Shown here in pieces: positions 51,557 through 59,918 of a stretch of 64,000 nt of DNA (positions are counted from its first letter, which is position 1; each line of letters begins with the position of its first letter). Position numbers and translations under genes: made by a program. The notes under the pieces were generated by a model, which worked only from the letters and a program-made list of their open reading frames with translations, ran no database searches and was not told where the DNA came from. Origin of the DNA: Chryseobacterium pennae (GTDB taxonomy: Bacteria; Bacteroidota; Bacteroidia; Flavobacteriales; Weeksellaceae); contig NZ_QNVT01000032.1 of assembly GCF_003385515.1 (NCBI RefSeq), positions 1 through 64,000 of the forward strand, read 5' to 3'.

Positions 51557-52347
51557 TCAATATTCCTGTATTAAAAAGAGATAAAAAATGGACTAAAGAT
51601 CCAAATTACGAAATAAGGACAGAACGTTTGGTAACATTTACACAACCTGGAAATTACAGGGTAAATGTAACCTATAGTCAGGACGGCTGTAATATTACGG
51701 AGGATTTTACGATTTCTTCTATTGCCTTACCTGCAGATAATACCACATCTTCATCCATGAGTGCAGCAAAACAGGCTTCAGGAGATATACAGGTAAAGTT
51801 TAAAGGTTCACTTGCCCAAACGTATATCTTCACCTATACCATTAATAACGGTCCGGATCAGATGATTACTTCTACACCTAGCGGAGAAGCGATTGTACTA
51901 CACTCTAAAGGACAGGTAGGAACAATGGTTTACCGTCTCAAAAGCATTCGTTTTGTTAATGAGGAAGCATGCCCGGTTGCAATTAATAATAAAGAAATTA
52001 TTGTAAACATCAATCCGGATTGCCCTACACCAGGTGTTGTGATGCTGATGGATAGTATTCTCAGAGGCTGTACTTCCGATATGGGAGCAAGACGTCTGTC
52101 CGAATTAAATCCGGTAACAGTATCCAATCCGCCTTCTGATACAAGGGTAACAAGACTTGTTTCAGGAACTGGAATCGTAATAAAAGAAGGAAATGAGGTA
52201 TTTATGATCCGAAATAGCAATGCTTTACCGAAAACCCTTACTCTCCCAGCCAATAAAACTCATATTCAGGGAGCAATCATCTACCATCATGATCACTTCT
52301 ATGAAGGAGTAGAAAACGGGAAATGGATCAGAGTAGATAATGATTAA
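51557..52347 (+). pseudogene. 3' fragment of a surface/adhesin-type protein gene
   Basis: The frame is open from the end of the preceding gene and has no ATG before TTG 51628. It reads RTERLVTFTQPGNYRVNVTY SQDGCNIT (split), the end of a PKD/Ig-like 'v.f.qpG.Y.V.v....GC' repeat, followed by two beta-rich modules and a C-terminal region VSGTGIVIKEGNEVFMIRNS, TLTLPANKTHIQGAIIYHHD. These are typical of the last few hundred residues of long Bacteroidota surface proteins. The signal peptide and most repeats are missing, so this is a truncated gene, followed by its original terminator. Confidence 0.6.
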
Positions 52348-52388
52348 GACTTATTAGAAATTCATTCAAACCAACTAATAACCATGAG

Positions 52389-52420
52389 CCGCATTGAAGT
52401 AATTTCAATGCGGTTTTTTA
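52389..52420 (+). terminator. terminator after the surface-protein fragment
   Basis: CCGCATTGA (52389-52397) pairs with TCAATGCGG (52405-52413), followed by TTTTTTA. Strong rightward terminator that lies between convergent genes. Confidence 0.8.
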
Positions 52421-52433
52421 TTGATTAATCCCC

Positions 52434-53033
52434 TTACTTTTTCATCCCATCAAAAAAATCCCGCATCATTCTTGCACTCTCACCAGGACCTCTCAAATGA
52501 ACAATTTCCCCATGTTCATCGGTTGTAATATGCCCTTTAAAAGCATCCGGCATTCTGTCATATTGCTCGTTCACCTGTGCCAACAGTTCTTTGAATGAAA
52601 CATAATTGTATTGTTCCACCAGAAAAGGCAATGCATTCTTTCCCTTCAATAATTCGTATTCCTGATAATTATAAGGAGTCGTTTTTTCAGTTTTGGCCAG
52701 TGAAATTTTAAGTTTATCAACCAGTTTTATGATGTCTTTTTCTTCCGCAAACTGTGCCAGCCCACGTAGGGCATAAACCTTCATATCACGATACCTTTCT
52801 TTTTTACAGGCTATTTCAAAAAAAGAATGAAGTTCAGGTTCTCGATGATTATACAGTAATTTAAGTATTTTATTCCGGTAAGAAATCTCTTTAGTAGTGG
52901 TATAAATCCGCATCAGATGCCCCAGGTCTTTAACCGTGATTGTATTAGGAGTAAGATCAAATAATGCTTTCTTATAATCAGAGTGGCTTTCTTTTGCATT
53001 TTCATCAGTTAAAATCTTCGGGAATGAACTCAT
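52434..53033 (-). CDS. HEAT-like repeat protein
   Basis: A 199-residue helical protein. Helix pairs such as TTTKEISYRNKILKLLYNHR, EPELHSFFEIACKKERYRDM, KVYALRGLAQFAEEKDIIKL follow the spacing of HEAT/armadillo-type repeats. The C-terminal part (FKELLAQVNEQYDRMPDAFK; HLRGPGESARMMRDFFDGM) has a conserved-looking tail. Cytosolic. Function unknown; such proteins are scaffolds and also occur as immunity proteins. Confidence 0.6.
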   Translation of the reverse strand: MSSFPKILTDENAKESHSDYKKALFDLTPNTITVKDLGHLMRIYTTTKEISYRNKILKLLYNHREPELHSFFEIACKKERYRDMKVYALRGLAQFAEEKDIIKLVDKLKISLAKTEKTTPYNYQEYELLKGKNALPFLVEQYNYVSFKELLAQVNEQYDRMPDAFKGHITTDEHGEIVHLRGPGESARMMRDFFDGMKK

Positions 53034-53124
53034 TTTGTTGATTGATTTTAAGGTTGGTATTTTCTAACTGCAAATTGGGGAAAAAAAATTACAATTCTGT
53101 AGTGCTGTGTTTGTTTTAGATTTT

Positions 53125-53180
53125 GGCTAAAGCCATTGGAATTGGATTATTTTATTTATTGAGCAGGCTAAAGCCCGCTC
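53125..53180. repeat. REP-like element pair
   Basis: GGCTAAAGCC occurs at 53125-53134 and again at 53166-53175 inside GAGCAGGCTAAAGCCCGCTC (53161-53180), a near-perfect palindrome. The following CTATTGAT is part of the same element type, which I know from many Chryseobacterium intergenic regions. Confidence 0.65.
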
Positions 53181-53240
53181 CTATTGATCCTGATATCCGT
53201 GTGGATATACATATGGGGAATTGTTGTTTAATGACAAGAT

Positions 53241-53303
53241 CTTTTATCTTTTATCTTTTATCTTTTATCTTTTATCTTTTATCTTTTATCTTTTATCTTT
53301 TAT
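53241..53303. repeat. nine tandem copies of CTTTTAT
   Basis: Uninterrupted 7-bp unit repeated nine times, then a variant CTTATAA. It ends 11 nt before the -35 element of the sigma-factor promoter. A unit of 7 is prone to slippage and would shift the spacing of anything bound upstream. Confidence 0.9.
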
Positions 53304-53313
53304 CTTATAAATC

Positions 53314-53342
53314 TGTCACGTTTTGTTCACTAAGTTTGTCTT
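53314..53342 (+). promoter_or_regulatory. ECF41-type promoter of the sigma factor gene
   Basis: TGTCACG at 53314-53320, 17 nt, then GTCTT at 53338-53342; the ATG at 53356 follows 13 nt later. ECF41 promoters are described with TGTCACA at -35 and CGTC at -10. The same arrangement recurs at 54192-54220, embedded in the shared word AATCTGTCACGTTTT. Confidence 0.75.
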
Positions 53343-53355
53343 AAAAAGAAATATC

Positions 53356-54189
53356 ATGCAGGAAAATTACAACAGGCTTCTTACTTATGCCTATAATATT
53401 ACCGGTTCTTATGAAGATTCTCAGGATTTGGTACAGGATGTAATCGAAAAATATATTTCTTTAGATAAATCTGAAATTAAAAATGAAACCAATTTTCTGA
53501 TTAAAAGCACTATTAATCATGCCATCAATTTTAAAAACAGGCACAGTAAAAAAATGGTCTATGGCGAGTGGCTTCCTGAACCTCTTTCTTTTGAAAATGC
53601 AGAAAATAAGCTTATTAAAGAGCAAACTACCCGCTATACCCTGCTTGTTCTTTTGGAAAAACTAAATGCAAGGGAACGTGCCGTATACATTCTAAAAGAA
53701 GCCTTTGATTATTCTCATCAGGAAATTGCAGAAACCCTTGACATTTCCATTGAAAATTCCCGAAAACTCCTGAGCCGCGCAGGAAAACAATTGCAGAATG
53801 TAAAATATACTCCTGATAACATCAGCATATCATCAGGAACTGATATCCTTCAGAAATATCAACTGGCATTGAGTGAAGGCAATGTTCCCGATATCGAAAA
53901 GCTGCTCATTGACGAGATAAGGCTGTCTGCAGATGGAGGGAAACGTGTTCGTGTTATCAAAGCTGTGGAAGTTGGTAAATCAGCGACAGCACAACTTTTG
54001 GCTTATGTACAACAGCAGTTTCTGGGTAAAAAACCGCATACTTTCCATATGTTTAATCATCAGCCTGCTATTTGTTTCTGGCAGGATGACCGTATTTATA
54101 ATTGTCACATCCTTGATATTGATTCTGAGGGAATGATCCGTGAGATTTATTCTATTGTAGATCCTGAAAAACTAAAAAGATTGCAATAA
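53356..54189 (+). CDS. ECF41-type sigma factor with C-terminal SnoaL-like domain
   Basis: A 277-residue sigma factor from ATG 53356; an upstream start at 53323 is excluded because it lies before the promoter's -10 element. Sigma2 covers residues 1-65 (YNITGSYEDSQDLVQDVIEK), the linker holds WLPEP (72-76), sigma4 covers 95-150 (LNARERAVYILKEAFDYSHQ, then EIAETLDISIENSRKLLSR). The C-terminal 120 residues are a SnoaL-like domain with DGGKR (193-197) and DPEKL (269-273). WLPEP, DGGGK-like and NPDKL-like motifs define ECF41, whose members have no anti-sigma factor and are controlled by this fused domain. The next gene encodes an azoreductase with the same promoter. It probably transcribes itself and that gene under an unknown signal. 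Confidence 0.88.
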   Translation: MQENYNRLLTYAYNITGSYEDSQDLVQDVIEKYISLDKSEIKNETNFLIKSTINHAINFKNRHSKKMVYGEWLPEPLSFENAENKLIKEQTTRYTLLVLLEKLNARERAVYILKEAFDYSHQEIAETLDISIENSRKLLSRAGKQLQNVKYTPDNISISSGTDILQKYQLALSEGNVPDIEKLLIDEIRLSADGGKRVRVIKAVEVGKSATAQLLAYVQQQFLGKKPHTFHMFNHQPAICFWQDDRIYNCHILDIDSEGMIREIYSIVDPEKLKRLQ

Positions 54190-54191
54190 TC

Positions 54192-54220
54192 TGTCACGTT
54201 TTAGAAATGGAGTGTGTCTT
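54192..54220 (+). promoter_or_regulatory. ECF41-type promoter of the azoreductase gene
   Basis: TGTCACG at 54192-54198, 17-nt spacer, GTCTT at 54216-54220, then ATG at 54234. Identical elements and identical spacing to the promoter of the sigma gene, whereas the spacers share only the first four bases. It starts directly after the sigma gene's stop codon. Confidence 0.75.
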
Positions 54221-54233
54221 TAAAGAAAAAAGT

Positions 54234-54821
54234 ATGAACACACTTCTAAGAATCGACAGCAGCTTAAGAACAGAGAATTCCTATTCACGAGCATTAGGTA
54301 ATTATTTTATTCAACAATGGAAACTTAGCAATCCGGATGGAAATATCCTGGAACGGGATGTCAGCCAACAGCTTGTTCCCCATATCACCCAGAAGACTGT
54401 TGATGCTTTCTTTAGCGAAAATCCTCATACGGAAAGCATCCATTTATCTGATGAACTGATTGATGAGCTATACCAGTCTGATGAAATCCTAATCACCTGT
54501 CCTATGTACAATTATGGAATTCCGTCTTCGTTAAAAGCTTATTTTGATACGGTTATCAGAACAAAGAAAACGTTTACAGGAAATACTTCGCTTGAAGGCT
54601 TGCTTGAAAATAAAAAAGCCTACATCATTTCTTCCATGGGAGGCATAGCCCTTGATCCGCATCATCGAAATCCATTGGAAAACCATCTCACCCTGCTTTT
54701 AAACCATGTAGGAATCACCAATATCTGCTATTTTCCATTGAATGGTACAGTGATCGATGAGGTCAGAAATACAGAGAAAATAACTTTACAGCAATCCGAA
54801 ATTTTAAAACAACTCAATTAA
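54234..54821 (+). CDS. azoR: FMN-dependent NADH-azoreductase/quinone reductase
   Basis: A 195-residue flavodoxin-like protein of the AzoR family. The start is ATG 54234, since 54207 lies upstream of the promoter's -10. RIDSSLRTENSYSRALGNYF holds the FMN phosphate loop (SSLR..nS.S), PMYNYGIPSSLKAYFDTVIR the isoalloxazine-binding segment shared with E. coli AzoR, and YIISSMGGIALD the third flavin loop. It reduces quinones or azo compounds with two electrons, which limits redox cycling. Expression from the ECF41-type promoter is likely. The next gene starts 2 nt after its stop. Confidence 0.88.
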   Translation: MNTLLRIDSSLRTENSYSRALGNYFIQQWKLSNPDGNILERDVSQQLVPHITQKTVDAFFSENPHTESIHLSDELIDELYQSDEILITCPMYNYGIPSSLKAYFDTVIRTKKTFTGNTSLEGLLENKKAYIISSMGGIALDPHHRNPLENHLTLLLNHVGITNICYFPLNGTVIDEVRNTEKITLQQSEILKQLN

Positions 54822-54823
54822 TT

Positions 54824-55180
54824 ATGGAACAGATTAAACAGACCATCGAACAATTTATTAAAGGTGGTGACAATAGTGACACAACACTTCTGGAAGAAAT
54901 TCTTCACGAAAATTACCAGAATATTCAGGACGGATTTTTTGATAAACCGGGAATATTTATTATTCCCAAACAGGAATACATCGGCCTGGTAAGTGATAAA
55001 ATATTTGGTGGAAAACCTCGTCAGATCACCTATCATTCTCTGGAACAGAAAAATAATATTGCGTATGCCCAGGTTTCTTTGGAAAGTCCCACTTTATTAT
55101 TTTCTTCCCTTATCGCCTGTGTTCAGGAAAACGGAAAATGGCAGGTAATCACCAATATTCCTTCTATAGAAATTAAATAG
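54824..55180 (+). CDS. SnoaL/lumazine-binding-like protein
   Basis: A 118-residue NTF2-fold protein (IKQTIEQFIKGGDNSDTTLL; EEILHENYQNIQDGFFDKPG; and strands AYAQVSLESPTLLFSSLIAC, then VQENGKWQVITNI). The 'fv.gg...d...l..ilh.ny' start is usual for the putative lumazine-binding branch. No catalytic residues assigned. It begins 2 nt after the azoreductase gene and is in that operon; its fold equals the sensor domain of the sigma factor, which may bind a similar ligand. Confidence 0.72.
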   Translation: MEQIKQTIEQFIKGGDNSDTTLLEEILHENYQNIQDGFFDKPGIFIIPKQEYIGLVSDKIFGGKPRQITYHSLEQKNNIAYAQVSLESPTLLFSSLIACVQENGKWQVITNIPSIEIK

Positions 55181-55187
55181 TTTATAG

Positions 55188-55242
55188 GCTACGAATGCAC
55201 GAATAAAAATACAAGAGTAAAAATAATTCGTGGATTCGTGGC
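55188..55242. repeat. 17-bp imperfect inverted repeat
   Basis: GCTACGAATGCACGAAT (55188-55204) opposite ATTCGTGGATTCGTGGC (55226-55242). The CACGAAT-rich hairpin type recurs in flavobacterial intergenic regions; it may also end the azoreductase operon. Confidence 0.6.
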
Positions 55243-55336
55243 TAAACGTTACGATTATTTTTTCAACAAACTGTTTACAAATGTTATCGTTTACCGGTAA
55301 AGATAGGAGGTAATTTTGCTTCATAACGATACACTT

Positions 55337-55720
55337 ATGAAACACATTATCCAACAGGTTTTCCTTAATATTTTAGAAAACCCGGTATTTGATTTATCAT
55401 TCATTGAAAAATATTTCTCAAAAGACTACATTCAGTTTGTAGATCACCATCAGCTCAATTATGAAGAGTTTATTCTGCATATTAAAAAGCTTAAAGAGAA
55501 AGTCGCAGAACAAAAGATTGCAATCCTCAACTATGCTGAGAATGGAAATGTCATTTTCACGCATCATCTTGCCAAATCAGTATTAAAAGATGGAAGTATT
55601 GTCCTGCATAAAGTATTGGCAGAGTTCACCATTGAGGATAAGAAGATTGTGAAATGTGATGAACTGACTTTACTATTGGAAGGAGATTTTTCATCCAGAA
55701 ATCTGGGATCTGAAATTTAA
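55337..55720 (+). CDS. SnoaL-like polyketide cyclase-fold protein
   Basis: A 127-residue protein from ATG 55337 (MKHIIQQVFLNILENP). The pattern 'FIEKYFSKDYIQFVDHHQLN' and 'YEEFILHIKKLKEKVAEQKI', followed by strands NVIFTHHLAKSVLKDG and HKVLAEFTIEDKKIVKCDEL, is that of SnoaL-like (ester cyclase) proteins, with the Asp/His pair of 'y.qHh' kept as QFVDHH. Likely ligand is a small hydrophobic molecule. Third NTF2-fold gene in this cluster after the sigma factor. Confidence 0.75.
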   Translation: MKHIIQQVFLNILENPVFDLSFIEKYFSKDYIQFVDHHQLNYEEFILHIKKLKEKVAEQKIAILNYAENGNVIFTHHLAKSVLKDGSIVLHKVLAEFTIEDKKIVKCDELTLLLEGDFSSRNLGSEI

Positions 55721-55823
55721 AAAAAAGCTTCTATACGCGAGCCATCATTTACGGTTTTCCGTAAATAAATGATAAGATTGCTTGTTAATTTTGATTCACA
55801 AAGTAATCTATAAAACAATAATC

Positions 55824-56936
55824 ATGGCTTGGAGCTACAGAAAAAGAATTAAAGTAATACCTGGAGTACATCTTAATTTTAGTAAAAGAGGAATTTCCAC
55901 CACTATTGGTGTAAAAGGAGCTAGCATTAACTTCAGCAAATCAGGAACAACAGTCAATACTACGGTTCTTGGATTTTCTACCCGTCATAAGCTGTCTGTT
56001 TCAGGGCCTAATCCGGTTTCACATTATCCTGGGCTTCCTGAAAACCAACCTTATCCTTTGGAAGAAAATATTTTCAGTGCCGATATCCACGAAATCACGA
56101 GTCAAAATATGCAGGGGATTAAAGAAGCAATTATTTTGGCTCAACAACAAAAAAAAGATCTGACATCTGACCTTAAGAAAATTAACCGAGCTCTTTCTAT
56201 TACAAAAGCTAAGAAAATTCTTAGTTATATATTTCTTTATGGATTGATCAAAAAAGAAATTCCACAAAATTCTGATCATGATATCAAAGCTCAGCAGGAA
56301 GCGATTAAGCAAACCAAAGAAATGATTGAAAAATGTTATGTAAATCTCGAAATTGATTTTGACAGCGAAATCAAAAGAAAATTTGAGAAAGTGTATGAAT
56401 CCTTTTCAAAGCTTACTACATCGCATAAAATTTGGGACATTACGAGTGCTCATTTTCAAGACAGAGTAGCAACGCGTTCTTCAGCTGGTACCATCGTAAG
56501 CAGGCGGCAAGTTAATTTTGCCTTAAGAGCCATTCCTTATATCAAATCAGATTATCAGGCATTATACATGAAAAATGCAAATGGAGCTGATATTTACATT
56601 TATCCAACATTCATTGTAATGTATAATAATGAAAATAATTTTGCCATTATCGGAGTCAATGAACTGAATCTCTACCAAACCTATACTCGTTTTACAGAAA
56701 CCGAAGTGGTTCCCAGAGATTCTAAAATCATTGGCCAGACCTGGGCTAAAGTCAATAAGAATGGAACTCGTGACAAAAGATTCAAAAGTAATTATCAAAT
56801 CCCTGTAGTACGGTATGGAAATATTAGACTCTCTACTCCAACCGGACTTCGGGAAGAGTATGAATTCAGTAATTATGAGTTCACAGAAGAATTTGGCAAA
56901 GCATTCAGAGAATTCCAATTAGAATTTAGGCTTTAA
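55824..56936 (+). CDS. DUF4236 domain protein
   Basis: About 370 residues from ATG 55824. The first 60 residues are a clear DUF4236: MAWSYRKRIKVIPGVHLNFS, KRGISTTIGVKGASINFSKS, GTTVNTTVLGFS. The middle is coiled-coil-like (IKEAIILAQQQKKDLTSDLK). The C-terminal half (SSAGTIVSRRQVNFALRAIP; NGADIYIYPTFIVMYNN; SNYQIPVVRYGNIRL) is a mixed domain. Function unknown. The frame extends upstream to 55782, but the family starts at MAWSYRKR. A strong terminator follows. Confidence 0.85.
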   Translation: MAWSYRKRIKVIPGVHLNFSKRGISTTIGVKGASINFSKSGTTVNTTVLGFSTRHKLSVSGPNPVSHYPGLPENQPYPLEENIFSADIHEITSQNMQGIKEAIILAQQQKKDLTSDLKKINRALSITKAKKILSYIFLYGLIKKEIPQNSDHDIKAQQEAIKQTKEMIEKCYVNLEIDFDSEIKRKFEKVYESFSKLTTSHKIWDITSAHFQDRVATRSSAGTIVSRRQVNFALRAIPYIKSDYQALYMKNANGADIYIYPTFIVMYNNENNFAIIGVNELNLYQTYTRFTETEVVPRDSKIIGQTWAKVNKNGTRDKRFKSNYQIPVVRYGNIRLSTPTGLREEYEFSNYEFTEEFGKAFREFQLEFRL

Positions 56937-56942
56937 TACCTT

Positions 56943-56984
56943 AAAAAGCTGTTTTCATGAACATATGAAAACAGCTTTTTAATT
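56943..56984. terminator. strong bidirectional terminator
   Basis: AAAAAGCTGTTTTCAT (56943-56958) pairs perfectly with ATGAAAACAGCTTTTT (56965-56980) across 6 nt. It lies directly after the DUF4236 gene. Confidence 0.88.
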
Positions 56985-57103
56985 CTCTCCATACTTTAGA
57001 ACTTTCTGTATTAACAAATCTTAAAACAACTTTAATTTTCTATTCAAATCATTTTCCAAACAGACGTTTAATTTTGCTGTGATTTATATCTAATTAAAAG
57101 AAA

Positions 57104-59914
57104 GTGAAGAAAATTTTTACCTCTGTGTTGTTCTGTGCTTCTCTATTTTTCTATGCACAAACCGGAACTCTTTCCGGAAACATTAACGACGACGCTAAAA
57201 TCGCCCTACCGGGAGCCAAAATCTCCTTAAATCCGGGAAATATCTATACCACTTCCGATGAACATGGAAATTTTGTATTTCTGAATGTTCCACCTGGAAA
57301 TTATACCATGAAAGTAGATTATTTGGGCTACGGTATTCACCAATATAATGTTATTGTAGAGTCTGAAAAAAATACAAAACAAAATATTGTTTTCGATAAA
57401 AAGGAAACAAGTATTGCTGAAATTGTAGTTTCCGGAGCTACCCTTAAAAACCAGGCAAGAGCCTTAAATAAGCAGAAGAACAACTCCAACATCACGAATG
57501 TGATCTCTGCTGACCAGATTGGACGTTTTCCTGATGCCAATATCGGGGATGCCTTAAAACGTGTTCCCGGGATTACCATACAGAACGATCAGGGTGAAGC
57601 CAGAAACCTTATCATCAGAGGGCTTGCTCCCAACCTGAACTCTGTAACTTTAAACGGAGACAGGATTCCTTCCGCTGAGGGAGATAACCGTAATGTTCAG
57701 ATGGACCTTATTCCTTCTGACATGATTTCTACCATTGAAGTGAATAAAACCCTTACTCCGGATATGGATGCTGATGCTATCGGAGGTTCTGTAAACCTTA
57801 TTACCAGAGCTTCTCCTAATGGACAAAGGATTTCCGCAACATTGGCAGGAGGATACAACCCTATTCGTGAAAAAGGAAATTATACTGCGGGATTAGTATA
57901 TGGAAACCGTTTCTTCAATAAAAAACTGGGAGCTGTACTCAGCTTTTCGTATAACAATAATAATTTTGGTTCAGACAATATAGAACCGGTATGGAGCCAG
58001 GCGAATGACCGGGCGCAAACTGCTTACGTAAGCAAAATGGGAGTTCGCCACTACAATGAACACCGCATCAGACATAGTTTCGATCTTAATATGGATTATG
58101 AATTCAATTCTAAGAATAAAATCTATGCTTCTGCGATGTACAATTTCAGAAATGACAAAGAAACCCGTTTTGCCCTTGGATATAAAATAAAACCGGTGTA
58201 CAATGCCTATGAGTCTGAAATTATAGATTGGAAAGGCAGCATCACAAGACAGAATAAAGGAGGCGATGCCGATAATGACAATACCCGTCTTGAGAAACAA
58301 AAAGTTCAGAATTATGCTTTAAGAGGGGAACATTTATTGGGTTCTAAAGTAGATCTTGACTGGTCTATGAATTACGCTATAGCCAGCGAAGATAAACCTC
58401 ATCAGCGCTATATTGAATTTGAGAACAGCAAAATGAACTTTTCTCCGGACCTTAGCGATCCAAGGAAGCCTATGTTCAATCTTCTTGCTGCTGATAATTT
58501 GGGAAGCTACAAACTAAGTGACCTTTCTGATGCCAACAGCTTCACTCAGGAAAAGGAATTTGGAGCCAAAGTAAATGTACGTTTTCCTCTTTCTGTGATT
58601 GATGGTCAAAAAGGAAGACTTCGCACCGGTGCCCGCATACGTTTGAAAGAAAAGGAAAGAGAGAATGACTTTTATGCCTTCACTCCTACCTCCAACATGG
58701 GAAGCCTTCTGTCTGTACCTACTTTATATCTTGACGGGCAGAATTTTCAACCGGGAAATTATGTTCCGGGAGCATTTGTTGATCCGGCATATTTAGGTGG
58801 ATTAGACTTATTTAATCCTGCCTTATTCAATGGTAAATCGAAACCTTCAAAATTCCTGTCCAACAATTATAGTGCAAAAGAGCAGATTTATGCGGGATAT
58901 ATCCGTTGGGATCAGGATTTCAATGATCAGCTTTCCATGATTGTTGGGGCTCGTGTAGAAACAACCAAGATTGACTATACAGGAAACTACGTTATGAACG
59001 AAAGTGATCTGGTTGGAAAAATCAATAATACCAATACCTATACGAACGTACTTCCGAGCTTATCCTTCAAATATGTTCCGGTTCAGGATCTTGTTCTCCG
59101 TGCAGCATTTACCACTGCTCTGGCCCGCCCGAACTATTACTCACTGGTTCCTTATCTTAACGTTATTTCAGAGGATGAGATTGTTTCAGCGGGAAATCCT
59201 AACTTAAAGGCAACCTACGCTTACAATTTCGACTTCATGGCAGAGAAATATTTTAAGTCAGTAGGAATTCTTTCCGGAGGTATTTTCTATAAAAACCTGA
59301 AAGACTTTATTTATACTTTTTCCCGAAGAAATTATACTACCAATGATTTTGCTACCGATTTTGCAGGACAATCCAATCCCATTCCTGCAGGAGAAAACAA
59401 CTGGAAATTTACCCAGCAGCGCAACGGAGATAATGTAAGCATCTACGGTTTTGAAGTGGCTTTACAAAGACAACTAGATTTTATTCCGGGAGCATTCTGG
59501 AAAGGCATGGGAATCTATGTCAATTACACCTATACCCACTCCAAAGCTAAAGGAATCACCAATGAAGAAGGTATTGAAAGAACAGATGTAGGTTTTCCAG
59601 GAGCTGCACCTCATATGTTCAACGGATCGCTTTCCTGGGAAAACAAACGTTTCTCAGCAAGGGTTTCCATGAATTATGCCTCTCATTATATTGATGAGTT
59701 GGGTGGAAAGTCCTTTGATGACCGTTATTATGATAAGCAGTTTTTCCTGGATGCCAATGCTTCCTACAAAATTACAAGTCAGCTAAGGTTTTTTGCGGAA
59801 GCCAATAATCTTACCAATCAGCCGTTAAGATATTATCAGGGAATCCCAAGCAGAACTGCACAGGCAGAATATTACAGACCACGATTTACCTTAGGTGTGA
59901 AATTCGATTTTTAG
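57104..59914 (+). CDS. TonB-dependent receptor, probably for a phytate product
   Basis: A 936-residue outer-membrane receptor starting at GTG 57104. Signal peptide (MKKIFTSVLFCASLFFYAQT), carboxypeptidase-regulatory-like Ig domain at about 20-95 (SGNINDDAKIALPGAKISLN; PPGNYTMKVDYLGYG), plug domain at about 105-240 (GRFPDANIGDALKRVPGITI, RNLIIRGLAPNLNSVTLNGD), then a 22-strand barrel ending in the typical aromatic C-terminal residue (FTLGVKFDF). No SusD partner. The next gene 4 nt downstream is a phytase, which points to uptake of the inositol phosphate or its product. Confidence 0.9.
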   Translation: MKKIFTSVLFCASLFFYAQTGTLSGNINDDAKIALPGAKISLNPGNIYTTSDEHGNFVFLNVPPGNYTMKVDYLGYGIHQYNVIVESEKNTKQNIVFDKKETSIAEIVVSGATLKNQARALNKQKNNSNITNVISADQIGRFPDANIGDALKRVPGITIQNDQGEARNLIIRGLAPNLNSVTLNGDRIPSAEGDNRNVQMDLIPSDMISTIEVNKTLTPDMDADAIGGSVNLITRASPNGQRISATLAGGYNPIREKGNYTAGLVYGNRFFNKKLGAVLSFSYNNNNFGSDNIEPVWSQANDRAQTAYVSKMGVRHYNEHRIRHSFDLNMDYEFNSKNKIYASAMYNFRNDKETRFALGYKIKPVYNAYESEIIDWKGSITRQNKGGDADNDNTRLEKQKVQNYALRGEHLLGSKVDLDWSMNYAIASEDKPHQRYIEFENSKMNFSPDLSDPRKPMFNLLAADNLGSYKLSDLSDANSFTQEKEFGAKVNVRFPLSVIDGQKGRLRTGARIRLKEKERENDFYAFTPTSNMGSLLSVPTLYLDGQNFQPGNYVPGAFVDPAYLGGLDLFNPALFNGKSKPSKFLSNNYSAKEQIYAGYIRWDQDFNDQLSMIVGARVETTKIDYTGNYVMNESDLVGKINNTNTYTNVLPSLSFKYVPVQDLVLRAAFTTALARPNYYSLVPYLNVISEDEIVSAGNPNLKATYAYNFDFMAEKYFKSVGILSGGIFYKNLKDFIYTFSRRNYTTNDFATDFAGQSNPIPAGENNWKFTQQRNGDNVSIYGFEVALQRQLDFIPGAFWKGMGIYVNYTYTHSKAKGITNEEGIERTDVGFPGAAPHMFNGSLSWENKRFSARVSMNYASHYIDELGGKSFDDRYYDKQFFLDANASYKITSQLRFFAEANNLTNQPLRYYQGIPSRTAQAEYYRPRFTLGVKFDF

Positions 59915-59918
59915 AAAC

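Noticed and set aside
53241..53303. CTTTTAT array as a CRISPR
   Set aside because: Units are 7 bp without spacers, so it is a simple tandem repeat.
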